The notes under the pieces were generated by a model. The model did not search any database. It was given only the letters and a program-made list of their open reading frames with translations, and was not told where the DNA came from. A stretch of DNA of 64,000 bases from an uncultured Helicobacteraceae bacterium (lineage in GTDB: Bacteria > Campylobacterota > Campylobacteria > Campylobacterales > Helicobacteraceae), in assembly GCA_944323755.1 (NCBI GenBank), contig CALUTR010000003.1, positions 186,001 to 250,000 on the forward strand, given 5' to 3'. Of this stretch, positions 36,733 through 47,161 are shown piece by piece. Positions within the stretch are counted from its first letter, which is position 1, and every line of letters begins with the position of its first letter. Both the position numbers and the translations under genes were made by a program.

Positions 36733-38385
36733 TTATTTGCTTATTTGTATATCAATTCTGCTTCCACCATCAATATTTGCTATTGACATAGTTCCAAGCA
36801 AAATCTCTTCTACAATAACTTTGCAAGTTGGTAGTTCAAGCCCTGTGGAATTTATTTTTGTTGGATAGAAAATATCAAAGAGTCTACCAATGATATCATT
36901 ATCTATGCCGCCTGCATTATCTTCAATACTTAATAATATGTAATTATTATTAAGCTCTTGCAATATGATATTGATCTTGCCATAAAAATTTGTGCCTTTA
37001 TTGATATTGATATTTTCTAGCGCAAAGCTTATGGCTGTAACGATTACATATTTTAATGCGTCCTCATCACAATATATTTCTTTCATTTCACTTTTTTGAA
37101 TGATTTGTATATCTGTATTATGAACTATTTCTTTAAAAAAGATTTTTGTTTTGATGGATTCTATGAGTGTTTTTATGTTGATGTATGCTTTGATATTTGA
37201 TGGTGTGTATAGCGACATCATATCTTTTATTGTTTTGTTGATGTTATCGGAGCTTTCTATGATTGTCTTTGTTTCTGTATCGGTATTGTAATTATTATTG
37301 ATGATAGTGATTTGCTCTCTTATTTCTTTTATGATGCAAGTAATTTTGACAAAAATAATAGATAGTGTTTGCACGATAGATTCTGCTTTGTTGTTTTTGA
37401 TTGCAATTAGTCTATTTCTATCTCGTTTTGCTTCAAGCTCTTTTCTTAGTCGTATATCTCTTATGCTTAGATAGAGTGTATCTTGATTGTATGTTTTGCA
37501 TAAATGTGCATTGATTTCCACAGGTGTAATGCCATTATCAACTATCATTAGTGTTTCAAATAAAATAGGTTTGTTTCCTACCATATTTCTTAGGATTTTT
37601 TCTATCCTTTCTTTTTCACCACTATGAAATAAATCATAAATATCAATATTTTTTAATTCTAATCCTTGCTGCTGTATCAAATGCCTAGCTGTAAAATTAG
37701 AATCTATAAAACCAAGCACTCTTCTTTCAGGTATGCTGTATGCAAAAATTAAGATTCCATCATTGTTGTTATCTAATATATCTTGAAAGCTTCGTTTGCT
37801 ATTTAGCCTATCTTTTACTTCATTGTTGATTTGCTCTTCTAGCTGTGATCCTAAGAATTCTAGCATTTTGTTTTTTTCGCTTAATTGCTGCTGGCATTTT
37901 ATGATATCTGTTAATTCGAATTCGTAATTGATATACCCTATGATGATGCCATTGTTCTCTATGGCTTTATTGTTTGTGCAATAATATTTGATTTCATCAT
38001 TGATTTTTACTTTTAATATTTTTTCATTATTTTTAAAGATCATTGCACTATTATCAACAGAATCTACATTTTCAAAAATCTGATTAATATCTTTTGTATC
38101 TAATATTTCTCTATTTTCTATATTTGATGCAATTTTGTTGTTGTTATTATCCGTGATTGTCATATTAAATGGCATATATGGTGTTAGATTGGATATATTT
38201 TGTATGGTGATATTGATTGGCTCTTTAGGTTTTTTGTCCTGTTTATGAATGACTGCAATCGCTGCGGTAACTATCGTAATTAATATACCAACCAATGTGT
38301 GTTGATTGATTATTAGATACATAGATGATACAAGATTTAAAACCACAAAATACAATACACTATTGTCTCTAATAGCAGATATCAC
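36733..38385 (-). CDS. Degenerate sensor histidine kinase (probable pseudokinase)
   Basis: The 550-residue protein has two N-terminal membrane helices (about 10-45), PAS-like domains (about 195-310) and a C-terminal HATPase domain. ATP-binding features are partly kept: IEDNAGGIDNDI (G1) and LFDIFYPTK (F box). The dimerisation/phosphoacceptor segment after RDIRLRKELEAKRDRNRL has no histidine where related Campylobacterota kinases have AHQWRQPL. The N box reads VTAISFALENI, lacking the usual Asn pair, and the G2 box is STGLELP. It therefore probably cannot autophosphorylate. No response regulator gene is adjacent. Confidence 0.75.
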   Translation of the reverse strand: MISAIRDNSVLYFVVLNLVSSMYLIINQHTLVGILITIVTAAIAVIHKQDKKPKEPINITIQNISNLTPYMPFNMTITDNNNNKIASNIENREILDTKDINQIFENVDSVDNSAMIFKNNEKILKVKINDEIKYYCTNNKAIENNGIIIGYINYEFELTDIIKCQQQLSEKNKMLEFLGSQLEEQINNEVKDRLNSKRSFQDILDNNNDGILIFAYSIPERRVLGFIDSNFTARHLIQQQGLELKNIDIYDLFHSGEKERIEKILRNMVGNKPILFETLMIVDNGITPVEINAHLCKTYNQDTLYLSIRDIRLRKELEAKRDRNRLIAIKNNKAESIVQTLSIIFVKITCIIKEIREQITIINNNYNTDTETKTIIESSDNINKTIKDMMSLYTPSNIKAYINIKTLIESIKTKIFFKEIVHNTDIQIIQKSEMKEIYCDEDALKYVIVTAISFALENININKGTNFYGKINIILQELNNNYILLSIEDNAGGIDNDIIGRLFDIFYPTKINSTGLELPTCKVIVEEILLGTMSIANIDGGSRIDIQISK

Positions 38386-38516
38386 AGATCTTTCCTTGCA
38401 AATTTTGAAATAGCATTAATTTTACATTCTTTCATATTAAAGTCATATTACAAACTATTATTTTTTAACTATAATATTATAATCTTCCTACATTCATTAC
38501 ATAAAAAAGGGCATCA
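38386..38516 (+). promoter_or_regulatory. Promoter region of the phosphate transporter gene
   Basis: Two TATAAT words occur at 38470-38475 and 38478-38483, about 35-45 bases before the ATG. No pho-box-like repeat was recognised in this spacer. Confidence 0.45.
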
Positions 38517-40085
38517 ATGGATATAAAAATTTTCAATAAAATCGAGCAAGCAATGCAGGTTGGAATGAGTGATACTAGGAAAATTAGTATCGTTTTAGCT
38601 TTTATGTGTATTACTTGTGGAATTTCTGTTATATTTGGCAATGGAAACAATAATATACTCATTATGGTTAGTGCAGTATTTGGTATGTATATGGCTATGA
38701 ATATTGGTGCTAATGATGTAGCTAATAATGTTGGTCCTGCAGTTGGCTCAAATACTATGAGTTTAGGTCTTGCTATATTGATAGCTGCAGTGTTTGAGGC
38801 ATCTGGTGCTATTATTGCAGGAGGTGATGTTGTGGATACAATTCGCTCTGGAATCGTATCAAAAGATGCCTTTAATGATGTAGATACTTTTATTGCAGTT
38901 ATGCTTGCAGCACTTATTTCTGGATCATTATGGTTAAATCTTGCTACTTTTATTGGAGCGCCTGTTTCTACTACACATTCTATTGTTGGTGGATTGATAG
39001 GCTCATCTATTGCTGCAGGTGGTTTTGGGATTATCAATTGGGGTGTAATGTTGGAGATTGCCTTAAGCTGGGTTATATCCCCTGTTGTTGGTGGTGTGAT
39101 TGCTGTAATATTTTTATATACAGTAAAGCGAACAATAACATACAAAAGCGATAAAAAACTTGCTGCAAAAAAAATAATACCAATATTGATTTTTATTATG
39201 TCTTGGTCATTTTGTCTTTATCTATTGCAAAAGGGATTATCAAAAATTGTAAGTCTAGATTTGCTATCACAGATTTTAATATCCACTATTGTTGCTATCT
39301 TGATTTTTATATTTACAAAGCCTATGATCGTCAAAAAAGCTGAATTATTGCAAAATACAAAAGATGCAATTGGTGATTTATTTACAATTCCGCTTATTTT
39401 TGCTGCAGCTTTACTTAGCTTTGCTCACGGCGCGAATGATGTTGCAAATGCCATAGGCCCTCTTGCCGCGATTAATCAAGCTATAAGTGGTGCGATCGAT
39501 GCAAAGTCTAGCGTCCCTATGTGGATTATGATATTAGGTGGTCTTGGAATTTCACTTGGACTTGCATTGTATGGCCCAAAATTAATAAAAACGGTTGGTA
39601 GTGAAATCACTGAATTAGATAAAATGAGAGCATTTTGTATAGCATTATCTGCTTCTATTACTGTCTTGATTGCATCTGCTCTTGGGCTTCCTGTGAGTTC
39701 TACTCATATTGCTGTTGGAGCTATTTTTGGTATTGGATTTTTGCGCGAATATTTAAAAAGTAATTACAATAAAATGGAACAACAGATTATTCAGGCACAT
39801 AAGGGTAAAGATGCAATTATTGTTGAAAACTTTTTGAATGATTTTAGAAAATCATCTATAAAAAGGAAGCAAGAAATCTTAAAAAGCCTAAAGGCTAAGA
39901 GAAAGGATAATTTTATTTTAAATAAAAAAGCTAAAAAAGCCTTAAAAGCAAGTGTAAAAGATGAGCTTGTAAAGCGTAGCGCATTGGTAAAAATTGTTAT
40001 GGCCTGGCTTGTTACTGTTCCTGTATCGGCAATTGTATCTGCTATTTGTTATTTTGTGATTATTAGTTTTTTAGATCATTTTTAA
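38517..40085 (+). CDS. pit: PiT family inorganic phosphate transporter
   Basis: This 522-residue membrane protein imports phosphate with protons or sodium. The family's duplicated signature is clear: GANDVANNVGPAVGS (about residue 64) and GANDVANAIGPLAAI (about 304), each followed by the P-V-S-T/S-T-H motif (APVSTTHSIVGG, LPVSSTHIAVGA). A Lys-rich cytoplasmic loop (about 430-480) precedes the last helix. About 10-12 membrane helices are predicted. It is monocistronic and ends in a bidirectional terminator. Confidence 0.95.
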   Translation: MDIKIFNKIEQAMQVGMSDTRKISIVLAFMCITCGISVIFGNGNNNILIMVSAVFGMYMAMNIGANDVANNVGPAVGSNTMSLGLAILIAAVFEASGAIIAGGDVVDTIRSGIVSKDAFNDVDTFIAVMLAALISGSLWLNLATFIGAPVSTTHSIVGGLIGSSIAAGGFGIINWGVMLEIALSWVISPVVGGVIAVIFLYTVKRTITYKSDKKLAAKKIIPILIFIMSWSFCLYLLQKGLSKIVSLDLLSQILISTIVAILIFIFTKPMIVKKAELLQNTKDAIGDLFTIPLIFAAALLSFAHGANDVANAIGPLAAINQAISGAIDAKSSVPMWIMILGGLGISLGLALYGPKLIKTVGSEITELDKMRAFCIALSASITVLIASALGLPVSSTHIAVGAIFGIGFLREYLKSNYNKMEQQIIQAHKGKDAIIVENFLNDFRKSSIKRKQEILKSLKAKRKDNFILNKKAKKALKASVKDELVKRSALVKIVMAWLVTVPVSAIVSAICYFVIISFLDHF

Positions 40086-40099
40086 TAATTTTTATTAAT

Positions 40100-40134
40100 A
40101 TCTTATGATTATGTTCTAAATATAATCATAAGAT
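40100..40134. terminator. Bidirectional terminator between pit and the binding-protein gene
   Basis: ATCTTATGATTAT (40100-40112) and its exact reverse complement (40122-40134) form a 13-base-pair stem with a nine-base loop between two convergent genes. A/T runs flank both sides. Confidence 0.8.
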
Positions 40135-40140
40135 CAATTA

Positions 40141-40911
40141 TTATTTTGAGTAGTATTTATTTATTATCTCTTGCATTCTGCCATCTTGCTTCATTTTATT
40201 TAAAATAGAGTTAATGCTATCTAATAGCTCACTATTTCCTTTACTTACTGCAATTGCGTATTCTTCATCAGTTAGTGCTATATCTAGTAATGAAGTTCCG
40301 CTGTTTGTTTTAACAAGAACTCTTGCTGGCATTTCGTCTATAATTACTATGTCTAGTTGATTATTAATCATAGCAGCAATTGCCATAGCACCATTTGCAA
40401 AACTAATAGTTTTAGCATTTTTAAATCCTTCAAAACCCCAATTTTGATCACCTTTTGAGTAAAATTCACCTGTCGTTCCTGCCTGCACACCAATTTTAAG
40501 ATCTTTTATTTCATTTATTGCTTTAATGACTTCATCTTTTGTTTTTAGATTTTTAAATCTTTTATCATCACTTTTTATGATTACCATTTGCGCAGCGCTA
40601 AAATAAGTATCACTAAAATCTACCACTTGTTTTCTAGTTTCATTGACTGTGAGACCTGATAGCCCTATATCAGCATTATTTGATGAAACAGCTTGCACAA
40701 CGGAATCAAATTCCATATCTTGAATTACAAGTTCTTTTTTCAGCTCGTTTGCAATGATTGTTGCTATATCAATATCAATACCTTGAAATTTACCACCGCT
40801 GACATACTCAAATGGTGCAAAATTCGCAGCTGTAGCCATTGTTAATTTATCGCTTTTGCAGCCAATAAATAAGATGCTAATGAAAGTTAGAAAAAATAAT
40901 GATATCCTCAT
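40141..40911 (-). CDS. Amino-acid ABC transporter substrate-binding lipoprotein
   Basis: This 256-residue solute-binding protein of family 3 has a lipobox LFIGC with Cys18, then the domain start FAPFEYVSGGKFQGIDIDIA. The AGTTGEFYSK and SGLTVNETRK segments are typical. It probably feeds the permease and ATPase genes at 41659-43153, although these lie on the other strand with the ferritin gene between. The exact ligand (polar or basic amino acid, or cystine) cannot be fixed. Confidence 0.88.
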   Translation of the reverse strand: MRISLFFLTFISILFIGCKSDKLTMATAANFAPFEYVSGGKFQGIDIDIATIIANELKKELVIQDMEFDSVVQAVSSNNADIGLSGLTVNETRKQVVDFSDTYFSAAQMVIIKSDDKRFKNLKTKDEVIKAINEIKDLKIGVQAGTTGEFYSKGDQNWGFEGFKNAKTISFANGAMAIAAMINNQLDIVIIDEMPARVLVKTNSGTSLLDIALTDEEYAIAVSKGNSELLDSINSILNKMKQDGRMQEIINKYYSK

Positions 40912-41033
40912 ATCAACCTCACTAAAATTTGAAATTTATAAAGAGTGGATTCTACAAGTTTTTAGTTTTTTTGTAGTTTAAGTTTGTTTTGATATAAATC
41001 TTAACTTTAACCAAATAAGTAAAAGGAGAGAAA

Positions 41034-41528
41034 ATGCTTTCAAATGAAATCATAAAAAAGCTAAATGAGCAAGTAGTAAAAGAAATGTATGCATCGAATC
41101 TGTATTTTAATATGAGTTCGTGGTGCTATACGCATAGATATGATGGTGCAGGAATGTTTTTGTTCGAGCATGCAAAAGAAGAAAGCTCTCACGCAACAAA
41201 ACTGATCACTTATTTGAATGAGACAGATTCTCTTCTTGTATTGACAGCTATTGAGCAACCAGAATCTAGTTTTAAATCGCTTCTTGATGTGTTTGAAAAG
41301 ACATATGAGCACGAATTAAAGGTTACAAAATCAATTAATGAATTAGTTGATCTTGCATTTAACCTAAAAGATTACTCTACATTTAATTTTTTACAATGGT
41401 ATGTATCAGAGCAGCACGAGGAGGAGACATTATTTAGAGGCATTAAAGATAAAATTAGTCTAGCGGGCAATAGCGACACTAGCTTGTATTTAATCGATGA
41501 ATACATAAAGAACCTCACAGGAAAATAA
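41034..41528 (+). CDS. ftn: Non-haem ferritin
   Basis: This 164-residue four-helix protein stores iron as ferric mineral and limits oxidative damage. Ferroxidase-site residues are visible in KEMYASNLYFNMSSW (Glu17), HAKEESSHATKL (Glu and His) and the C-terminal half EQHEEETLFR. The length and sequence style match the Helicobacter Pfr type. A TATAAA box (40993-40998) and AAAGGAGAG site precede it, and a strong hairpin terminator follows. Confidence 0.95.
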   Translation: MLSNEIIKKLNEQVVKEMYASNLYFNMSSWCYTHRYDGAGMFLFEHAKEESSHATKLITYLNETDSLLVLTAIEQPESSFKSLLDVFEKTYEHELKVTKSINELVDLAFNLKDYSTFNFLQWYVSEQHEEETLFRGIKDKISLAGNSDTSLYLIDEYIKNLTGK

Positions 41529-41540
41529 AACTTTCTTATA

Positions 41541-41562
41541 TCTATCAAGTTTTCTTGATAGA
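41541..41562 (+). terminator. Intrinsic terminator of the ferritin gene
   Basis: TCTATCAAG and CTTGATAGA form a perfect nine-base-pair stem with a TTTT loop, 12 bases after the ferritin stop, followed by a T-rich stretch. Confidence 0.7.
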
Positions 41563-41658
41563 TTCTGCTTATTTTGTTATCTATTTCTTAAAAAACGATT
41601 TGATTTTATATACAATACGCTTTTATTTTTAGAGTTATTTTATTTGTAAGGTTGCCAC

Positions 41659-42360
41659 TTGGTTGATAAGATTGAGATTTTTTATAATCAATTTATTTTA
41701 AAAGATGGTTATAAATTAGTATTAGAAGGGCTTGGTGTTACGATACTATTAAGTATTTGTGCATTATTTATTGGTCTTATTGTTGGGACTTTGGTTGCAA
41801 TCTTGATGACAAAAAAAGATAATTCACTTTCGCATAAGATTTTAGTTTGTCTTGCAAAATGTTATGTTGGGTTTTTTAGAGGGACACCAATTGTGGTGCA
41901 ATTGTTATTTATTTATTTTGTTGTTTTGCCATTGCTTGGATTAGGTGGAGGTAGTGCGCTACTTGTTGCTGTATTTATATTTGGCTTAAATAGCGGAGCA
42001 TATGTGAGTGAGATTGTTCGCAGTGGAATCTTAAGTGTTGATATAGGGCAAAATGAAGCAGCTAGAGCATTGGGATTAAATCAAAAGCAAGCAATGAGAT
42101 TTATCGTATTTCCGCAAGCATTAAAAAACTCGCTACCACCACTTTGCAATGAGTTTATTGCATTATTAAAAGAGACATCAGTTGCAAATTACATTACTGT
42201 TCATGATTTGACATATGCATTTAGATCTATTGGAAGTTCTAGTTATGAGTTTATGATCCCATATTTATTTTTGGCACTAAGTTATTTGATACTTGTTTTA
42301 GTAGCTACATTTTTTGTGAGAATCTTAGAAAGGAAATTGCGTGCAAGTGATAAACATTAA
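41659..42360 (+). CDS. Amino-acid ABC transporter permease
   Basis: This 233-residue HisM/GlnP-type permease has about five membrane helices. The ABC-interaction loop is visible as [30 protein letters not shown] (about 133-162). The proposed start is TTG 41659, with AAGG seven bases upstream. The gene overlaps the ATPase gene by 20 bases. Substrate is presumed to be the ligand of the nearby lipoprotein. Confidence 0.9.
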   Translation: MVDKIEIFYNQFILKDGYKLVLEGLGVTILLSICALFIGLIVGTLVAILMTKKDNSLSHKILVCLAKCYVGFFRGTPIVVQLLFIYFVVLPLLGLGGGSALLVAVFIFGLNSGAYVSEIVRSGILSVDIGQNEAARALGLNQKQAMRFIVFPQALKNSLPPLCNEFIALLKETSVANYITVHDLTYAFRSIGSSSYEFMIPYLFLALSYLILVLVATFFVRILERKLRASDKH

Positions 42361-43153
42361 AAGCTTAAGTAAAGTTTTTAACAATAAATTGGTGCTTGAT
42401 AATATTAATCTAGATATTTATAGCAAAGAACGGGTTGTGATTATAGGTCCAAGTGGAAGTGGAAAATCAACGCTACTTAGATGTATGAATCTCCTTGAAG
42501 TTCCAAGTAGTGGCGAAGTTTGGTTTGAGGATAAGCGAATTTCTGATATTGATATCAATCTTTATGGTGAGTTGAAGGGGCTTTCTAGCAGCACATTAAA
42601 ATCAAAAATTAAAGAGCTTGATGATAAATATAAAATAAATCTTGATGTTGCTAGAGTAAAAATGGGTATGGTTTTTCAGCATTTTAATCTTTTTAATAAT
42701 TTAAATGTGCTAGATAATTTAATACTTGCTCCAACAAAATTAAAAAAACTAAGCAAGGAAGAGGCAATAGAGCAAGCTTTAGCATTACTAGATAAAATTG
42801 GATTGTTAAATAAAAAAGACGAATTTCCATCATATTTATCAGGCGGGCAAAAGCAAAGGGTTGCTATCGCAAGGGCATTGATGAATAAGCCAGATGTATT
42901 GCTTTTTGATGAACCTACAAGTGCTCTTGATCCAGAGATGGTAGGAGAGGTATTAGAGCTTATTACTGAGCTTGCAAATGATGGTATGACAATGGTTTGT
43001 GTAACACATGAAATGAGATTTGCAAAAAATATAGCAACAAAGGCAATTTTTATGGAAAATGGCAAAATCCTTGAGATTGGTTGTGGTGATGATTTTTTTA
43101 AGAATCCAAAAAGCAAGAGATTATCAGATTTTCTCCATAAAGTAGAGCATTGA
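42341..43153 (+). CDS. Amino-acid ABC transporter ATP-binding protein
   Basis: This 270-residue GlnQ/HisP-type ATPase has Walker [10 protein letters not shown] (near 36), the Q-loop VFQHFNLF, signature YLSGGQKQR, Walker B VLLFDEP and the switch His in VCVTHEMRF. About 30 extra residues (about 60-95) lie between Walker A and the Q-loop, so it is somewhat longer than the usual 240-250. It starts at GTG 42341 inside the permease gene. The nuo operon begins 113 bases downstream. Confidence 0.93.
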   Translation: MQVINIKSLSKVFNNKLVLDNINLDIYSKERVVIIGPSGSGKSTLLRCMNLLEVPSSGEVWFEDKRISDIDINLYGELKGLSSSTLKSKIKELDDKYKINLDVARVKMGMVFQHFNLFNNLNVLDNLILAPTKLKKLSKEEAIEQALALLDKIGLLNKKDEFPSYLSGGQKQRVAIARALMNKPDVLLFDEPTSALDPEMVGEVLELITELANDGMTMVCVTHEMRFAKNIATKAIFMENGKILEIGCGDDFFKNPKSKRLSDFLHKVEH

Positions 43154-43266
43154 TATTACATAAATGATAAATGTATATAAAATTTGATGCTATATTATTT
43201 GATGTGTAGCGATTTTTTATTAAGCTTTTTGTTTTAAAATTGATAATATTTAGGTTAGGGGAGTTT

Positions 43267-43656
43267 ATGACTCATTCTTTATTTGCATATCCTTATTTTG
43301 GTGTTTTTATGCTATTTTGCATTATATTTTTAGTATTTGGTTTGATATTGTTTTTGCAAAGAAGAATAAGCACTAAATTTGCAAGTAAAAGTAGAGAAAA
43401 GCTGAAATTTAGCAGATATGAATGTGGTGTAATATCAAACAAACAACAAAACAGAATCTCATCTAGTTATTATATGGTGGCTTTGCTATTTATTTTGTTT
43501 GATGTAGAGATTATTTTTATGGTGCCTTGGGCTGTAAATTTTAAGATTTTAGGTATGTTTGGGTTTGTAGAAATGCTTATATTTATATTTTTATTATCTA
43601 TTGGTTTTGTTTATGCTTGGAGGAAAGGTGCGTTGCAATGGCAAAGCTTGAATTAA
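43267..43656 (+). CDS. nuoA: Complex I subunit NuoA (intact gene in a decaying operon)
   Basis: NuoA is a three-helix membrane subunit of NADH:quinone-type complex I. The ATG at 43267 follows AGGGGAG and gives 129 residues with the family words KFSRYECGV (conserved Cys loop) and [15 protein letters not shown]. The frame is open and looks functional in isolation. Its last 19 bases overlap nuoB. With nuoB, C, G, H, J-N broken or missing downstream, no complete complex I can be made, so the gene is probably a relic. Confidence 0.9.
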   Translation: MTHSLFAYPYFGVFMLFCIIFLVFGLILFLQRRISTKFASKSREKLKFSRYECGVISNKQQNRISSSYYMVALLFILFDVEIIFMVPWAVNFKILGMFGFVEMLIFIFLLSIGFVYAWRKGALQWQSLN

Positions 43657-44143
43657 ATTATGCAAATAGTAGTATCCCTGTAACTCTAACAAAGCTTGAT
43701 AAGTTGATTAATTGGGGTGCTAGTAATTCTCTTTGGGCGATGACTTATGGTCTTGCGTGCTGTGCGATTGAGATGATGGCTGCAGGGGCATCAATATATG
43801 ATTTTGATAGATTTAGGACAATTTTTAGGGCAAGTCCTAGACAAAGTGATGTGATGATAGTAGCAGGCAGTGTAACAAAAAGCACGCTGAATTTGTAAAG
43901 CGTTTGTATGATCAAATGTCAGAGCCAAAATGTGTGATTTCTATGGGGAGTTGTGCGAATACAGGAGGAATGTTTAATACATATGCTATGGTTCAAGGTG
44001 TAGATAGGATAATACCTGTGCATATTTATTTGTCAGGTTGTGCGCCTCGACCTGAAAAACTACAATATGTAGTTATGGTATTACAGCAACGCATAAGAAG
44101 CTCAAAAATCACACAAAATGCAGTAAAAAAACGCTTGATTTGA
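43638..44143 (+). pseudogene. nuoB: Complex I subunit NuoB, frameshifted
   Basis: NuoB carries the N2 [4Fe-4S] cluster. The N-terminal frame (to 43898) has [11 protein letters not shown], then shifts at the A5 run 43877-43881 (AGSVTKS instead of the expected [11 protein letters not shown]). One extra A restores the frame, which continues [25 protein letters not shown] and SGCAPRPE to 44143. The conserved PVDVYIPGC-type segment reads PVHIYLSGC, hinting at relaxed selection as well. Without a frameshifting mechanism only a truncated NuoB is made. Confidence 0.9.
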
Positions 44144-44150
44144 GATTGAT

Positions 44151-44938
44151 ATGCGAAATATACAGAAAAAAGTCTCACATAGAAATAGATTCTATAAGTC
44201 GCCACAAACGCAAAGGAACAACCCAAGTCAAACAAAATTTAGTTCAATTTTTTGTCAAATGCAAACTAATATAAAAATATTAAATGCATATGTTGAACTT
44301 GATAATTTAGTGATTTTTGTAGATAAAGATGATGTGCTAGATACCATAATAACATTAAAGAATTACAGCTTTGATATATTAAGTGATATGAGTGCTATAC
44401 ATTTAAGTTATGATAGTTTTGAAATATTTTATCAATTATTATTTATTGATTATTCTTTGCGCATTAGATTAAAAACGCATATAATAGATTCTATACAATC
44501 TATTTCTAAAATTCATAGAAATGCAATTTGGTGTGAGCGTGAAGTGTATGATATGTTTGGTATAAAATTTGAGCATCACCCTGCTTTGAGACGAATTCTT
44601 ATGTCAGATGATTGGAGTGGTCATCCATTGAGAAAAGATTACCTCTTGCAGGTGATATGAAAGCGCAATGGTATGAGGTCGATAAGATTTTTGGAGAGGA
44701 GTATAGAGACATTATCGGTCCTGAAAATAGAAATCCATCATATATTGATCCAAAAGATACATTTAACTTTGCTCATATGGGCTTTGAAGTCCCAAAAGGA
44801 AGTAAAGCAGATGATAAGATTCGAGATATTTCATATCAAGAGAGTGAAGGTGTGTTTGTGGTTACAAAATTTGATAAATCAAAAGAGCTTTCAAAAGGCG
44901 CTAAGAAGGATAGATGGCACAAATTTATACTAGATTAA
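44151..44938 (+). pseudogene. nuoC: Complex I subunit NuoC, frameshifted
   Basis: NuoC is the 30-kDa peripheral-arm subunit. The first frame runs to 44660 and includes WCEREVYDMFGIKFEHHPALRRILMSDDWSGHPLRKDY. It then shifts at 44642-44643, where one C appears lost from a C run (RKDYLLQ instead of RKDYPLAGD). The next frame supplies the missing C-terminal part (AQWYEVDKIFGEEYRDIIGPE to 44938). The gene overlaps nuoD by 25 bases. Confidence 0.88.
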
Positions 44939-46143
44939 AACCGCAATTTGAAAACATCATCTTTGAGTGTGATGATGATAAAATGATACTTAATTTTGGA
45001 CCACAACACCCTTCTGCACACGGACAATTACGGCTTATATTAGAATTAGATGGTGAGATGATTATAAAAGCTACGCCTGATATTGGTTACCTGCATAGAG
45101 GTGTAGAAAAAATGGCAGAAAATATGATCTATAATGAATTTTTGCCAACCACTGATAGATTGGATTATATTAATGCCTCATCAAATAATTATGCGTTTGC
45201 ACTTAGTGTGGAGAAGCTGATAGGATTAGAAGTGCCACGAAGGGCTCAAATCATTAGAATAATGCTATTAGAATTAAATAGAATTATTTCACATATATTT
45301 TTTATTTCAGTGCATGGTATGGATATAGGTGCTTTATCTATTATGCTTTATGGGTTTAAAGAAAGGGAATATGCTCTTGATTTGATGGAGGATTATTGTG
45401 GTGCAAGGCTTACTCATTCAAGTATTAGAATAGGTGGAGTGCCACTTGATTTACCGCCAAATTGGTGTGATGGTTTGAGTGCATTTTTAGATAGATTACC
45501 AAAAGAAATTGGAATGATAGAAAAGCTATTAGGTGAAAACAGAATATGGCGCGCAAGATTGGAGAATGTTGGAGTTATTACACAGGAATTGGCAAAAAAA
45601 TGGTCATTAAGTGGCGTAATGCTTAGGTGTTGCGGATATAAATGGGATATTATAAAAGAAGAGCCATATGAATTATATGATGAAGTTGAATTTGATGCCC
45701 CATACTCCACAGATGGTGATAGCTATGCTAGATATTTGTTATATATGGAAGAGATACGACAATCAAGCAGAATCTTGCGTCAATTAATTAAAATGTATAA
45801 AGATTCTCTATTAGAGATTATTGCAGATTCTCCATCATATATTTCTGCACCAAAAGAGCAGATAATGACACAAAACTATTCATTAATGCAGCATTTTGTA
45901 TTAGTTGCGCAAGGTATGAGACCGCCTATTGGTGAAGTGTATATCCCAACAGAATCTCCAAAAGGAGAGCTTGGATTTTTTATTCATTCAATAGGTGAGC
46001 CATACCCATATAGGCTAAAAATAAGAGCACCTAGCTTTTTTTACACTAGATTGTTACAAGATTTATTACCAGGTCATTATTTAGCCGATGTTGTTACGAT
46101 TATAGGCTCGTTAAATATTGTATTTGGAGAGATTGATAGATAG
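44914..46143 (+). CDS. nuoD: Complex I subunit NuoD (open frame)
   Basis: NuoD forms part of the quinone-binding site. The 409-residue frame is complete, with [34 protein letters not shown], and [10 protein letters not shown] with [12 protein letters not shown]. Some positions conserved in my memory of the family are changed, for example [11 protein letters not shown] (usually THNAIRIGG) and FFYTR (usually FWHTG). A fully open frame this long inside a broken operon implies either recent decay or residual constraint. Confidence 0.88.
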   Translation: MAQIYTRLKPQFENIIFECDDDKMILNFGPQHPSAHGQLRLILELDGEMIIKATPDIGYLHRGVEKMAENMIYNEFLPTTDRLDYINASSNNYAFALSVEKLIGLEVPRRAQIIRIMLLELNRIISHIFFISVHGMDIGALSIMLYGFKEREYALDLMEDYCGARLTHSSIRIGGVPLDLPPNWCDGLSAFLDRLPKEIGMIEKLLGENRIWRARLENVGVITQELAKKWSLSGVMLRCCGYKWDIIKEEPYELYDEVEFDAPYSTDGDSYARYLLYMEEIRQSSRILRQLIKMYKDSLLEIIADSPSYISAPKEQIMTQNYSLMQHFVLVAQGMRPPIGEVYIPTESPKGELGFFIHSIGEPYPYRLKIRAPSFFYTRLLQDLLPGHYLADVVTIIGSLNIVFGEIDR

Positions 46144-46152
46144 GGCTAATGT

Positions 46153-46410
46153 ATGAAAAGATATGATTTAAGGCAGTATGGAAATGGTTTTTTGTGCAAA
46201 ATGGAGTGCATTATCAATGATCAATTATATGATGGAGAAGTTTGTATTTTTATATTTGAGATTGGAGATGGGAGTATTGTAATGAAAGCGCATAACTTGA
46301 TTCATTCTCTTGGATTTAGTATCATTAATTCTATTAGGTTTAATGAAGTTGATTGGACTATCGTTATAAAAAAAGTAATAACAAAACAGCATAAAGAAGA
46401 AGTGCTATGA
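46153..46410 (+). CDS. Small complex I-associated protein in the NuoE position
   Basis: In Helicobacter and Campylobacter the NADH-binding nuoE and nuoF genes are replaced by two small unrelated genes. This 85-residue frame is in the first of those positions (HP1264-like). It begins MKRYDLRQYGNGFLCKME and overlaps the next gene by four bases. HP1264 of H. pylori was reported to bind flavin. The frame is intact here, but its partner subunits are not. Confidence 0.75.
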   Translation: MKRYDLRQYGNGFLCKMECIINDQLYDGEVCIFIFEIGDGSIVMKAHNLIHSLGFSIINSIRFNEVDWTIVIKKVITKQHKEEVL

Positions 46411-47153
46411 TAATTGATTATGTAGATTCTAAGTTTGGTATTAAATATTTAAATGATTTTGATTTTGTGGTGGCGCTTGGTATATCTAGTGAAAATATAT
46501 ATAGTGATATTTGTATCAATCCTTTGCTTGATGCGACAACAAAGCGTTATATGAGATATGAGGCTGGCACGGAAGAGGGTGTTAGTGCGTTATTTTTGCA
46601 CGATTTTTGCCAATCTTTAGAGCTTAAGAATTATATTGATGCTTTAGATTATGGATATTTGACATCTGAGACGAATATTTCTGAAGAAGAGATGCAGGAG
46701 TTAAAAGATTGTTTTGATTTACATAAAAAGCCGCTTTTGCTAATTGGTAGTAATTTTTATATGCACACAAAAAGTCGTAATATTTTAAGTATGTTTTCAT
46801 ATCTAGCAGAATCTCTAAATATCGCATTTCTTTCAATGAATGAAAATGAGATTTTCACGATAAAAAACAGAATCTCAAACCTAGAGGCAATTAGCGAACT
46901 TCCTGAAAATAATGGCTGTATGGTTTATGTGGATTCTAAGCTTTATAAACGATCAGTGCTTAGATTTTCAAGTGAGTTTGCAAAAGCTTGGCGTATAAAA
47001 AATGGCGATGTAATTGACATAGCATTTGATGGTTTTAATATAAAGACTGATGCAATTTTGGATACTAAATTATGTGGAGTAATCGGCATATTGGGCTTAG
47101 ATATGGATATTGATTGTGGATATAGATATAAGCAAGTTGTAATCAATAAATAA
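46407..47153 (+). CDS. Complex I-associated protein in the NuoF position
   Basis: This 248-residue protein is in the second replaced position (HP1265-like). It shares no nucleotide-binding motif with true NuoF. It contains scattered acidic residues and a C-terminal domain with AKAWRIKNGDVIDIAFDG, similar in style to the molybdopterin-dinucleotide-binding domain seen at the end of NuoG-like proteins. The frame is open. Its role in electron delivery to complex I is not established. Confidence 0.65.
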   Translation: MIIDYVDSKFGIKYLNDFDFVVALGISSENIYSDICINPLLDATTKRYMRYEAGTEEGVSALFLHDFCQSLELKNYIDALDYGYLTSETNISEEEMQELKDCFDLHKKPLLLIGSNFYMHTKSRNILSMFSYLAESLNIAFLSMNENEIFTIKNRISNLEAISELPENNGCMVYVDSKLYKRSVLRFSSEFAKAWRIKNGDVIDIAFDGFNIKTDAILDTKLCGVIGILGLDMDIDCGYRYKQVVINK

Positions 47154-47161
47154 TAGCACAG

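Noticed and set aside
38477..39145. 222-codon minus-strand frame opposite the phosphate transporter
   Set aside because: It is the antisense shadow of pit, with low-complexity Ile/Pro/Thr composition and no ribosome site.
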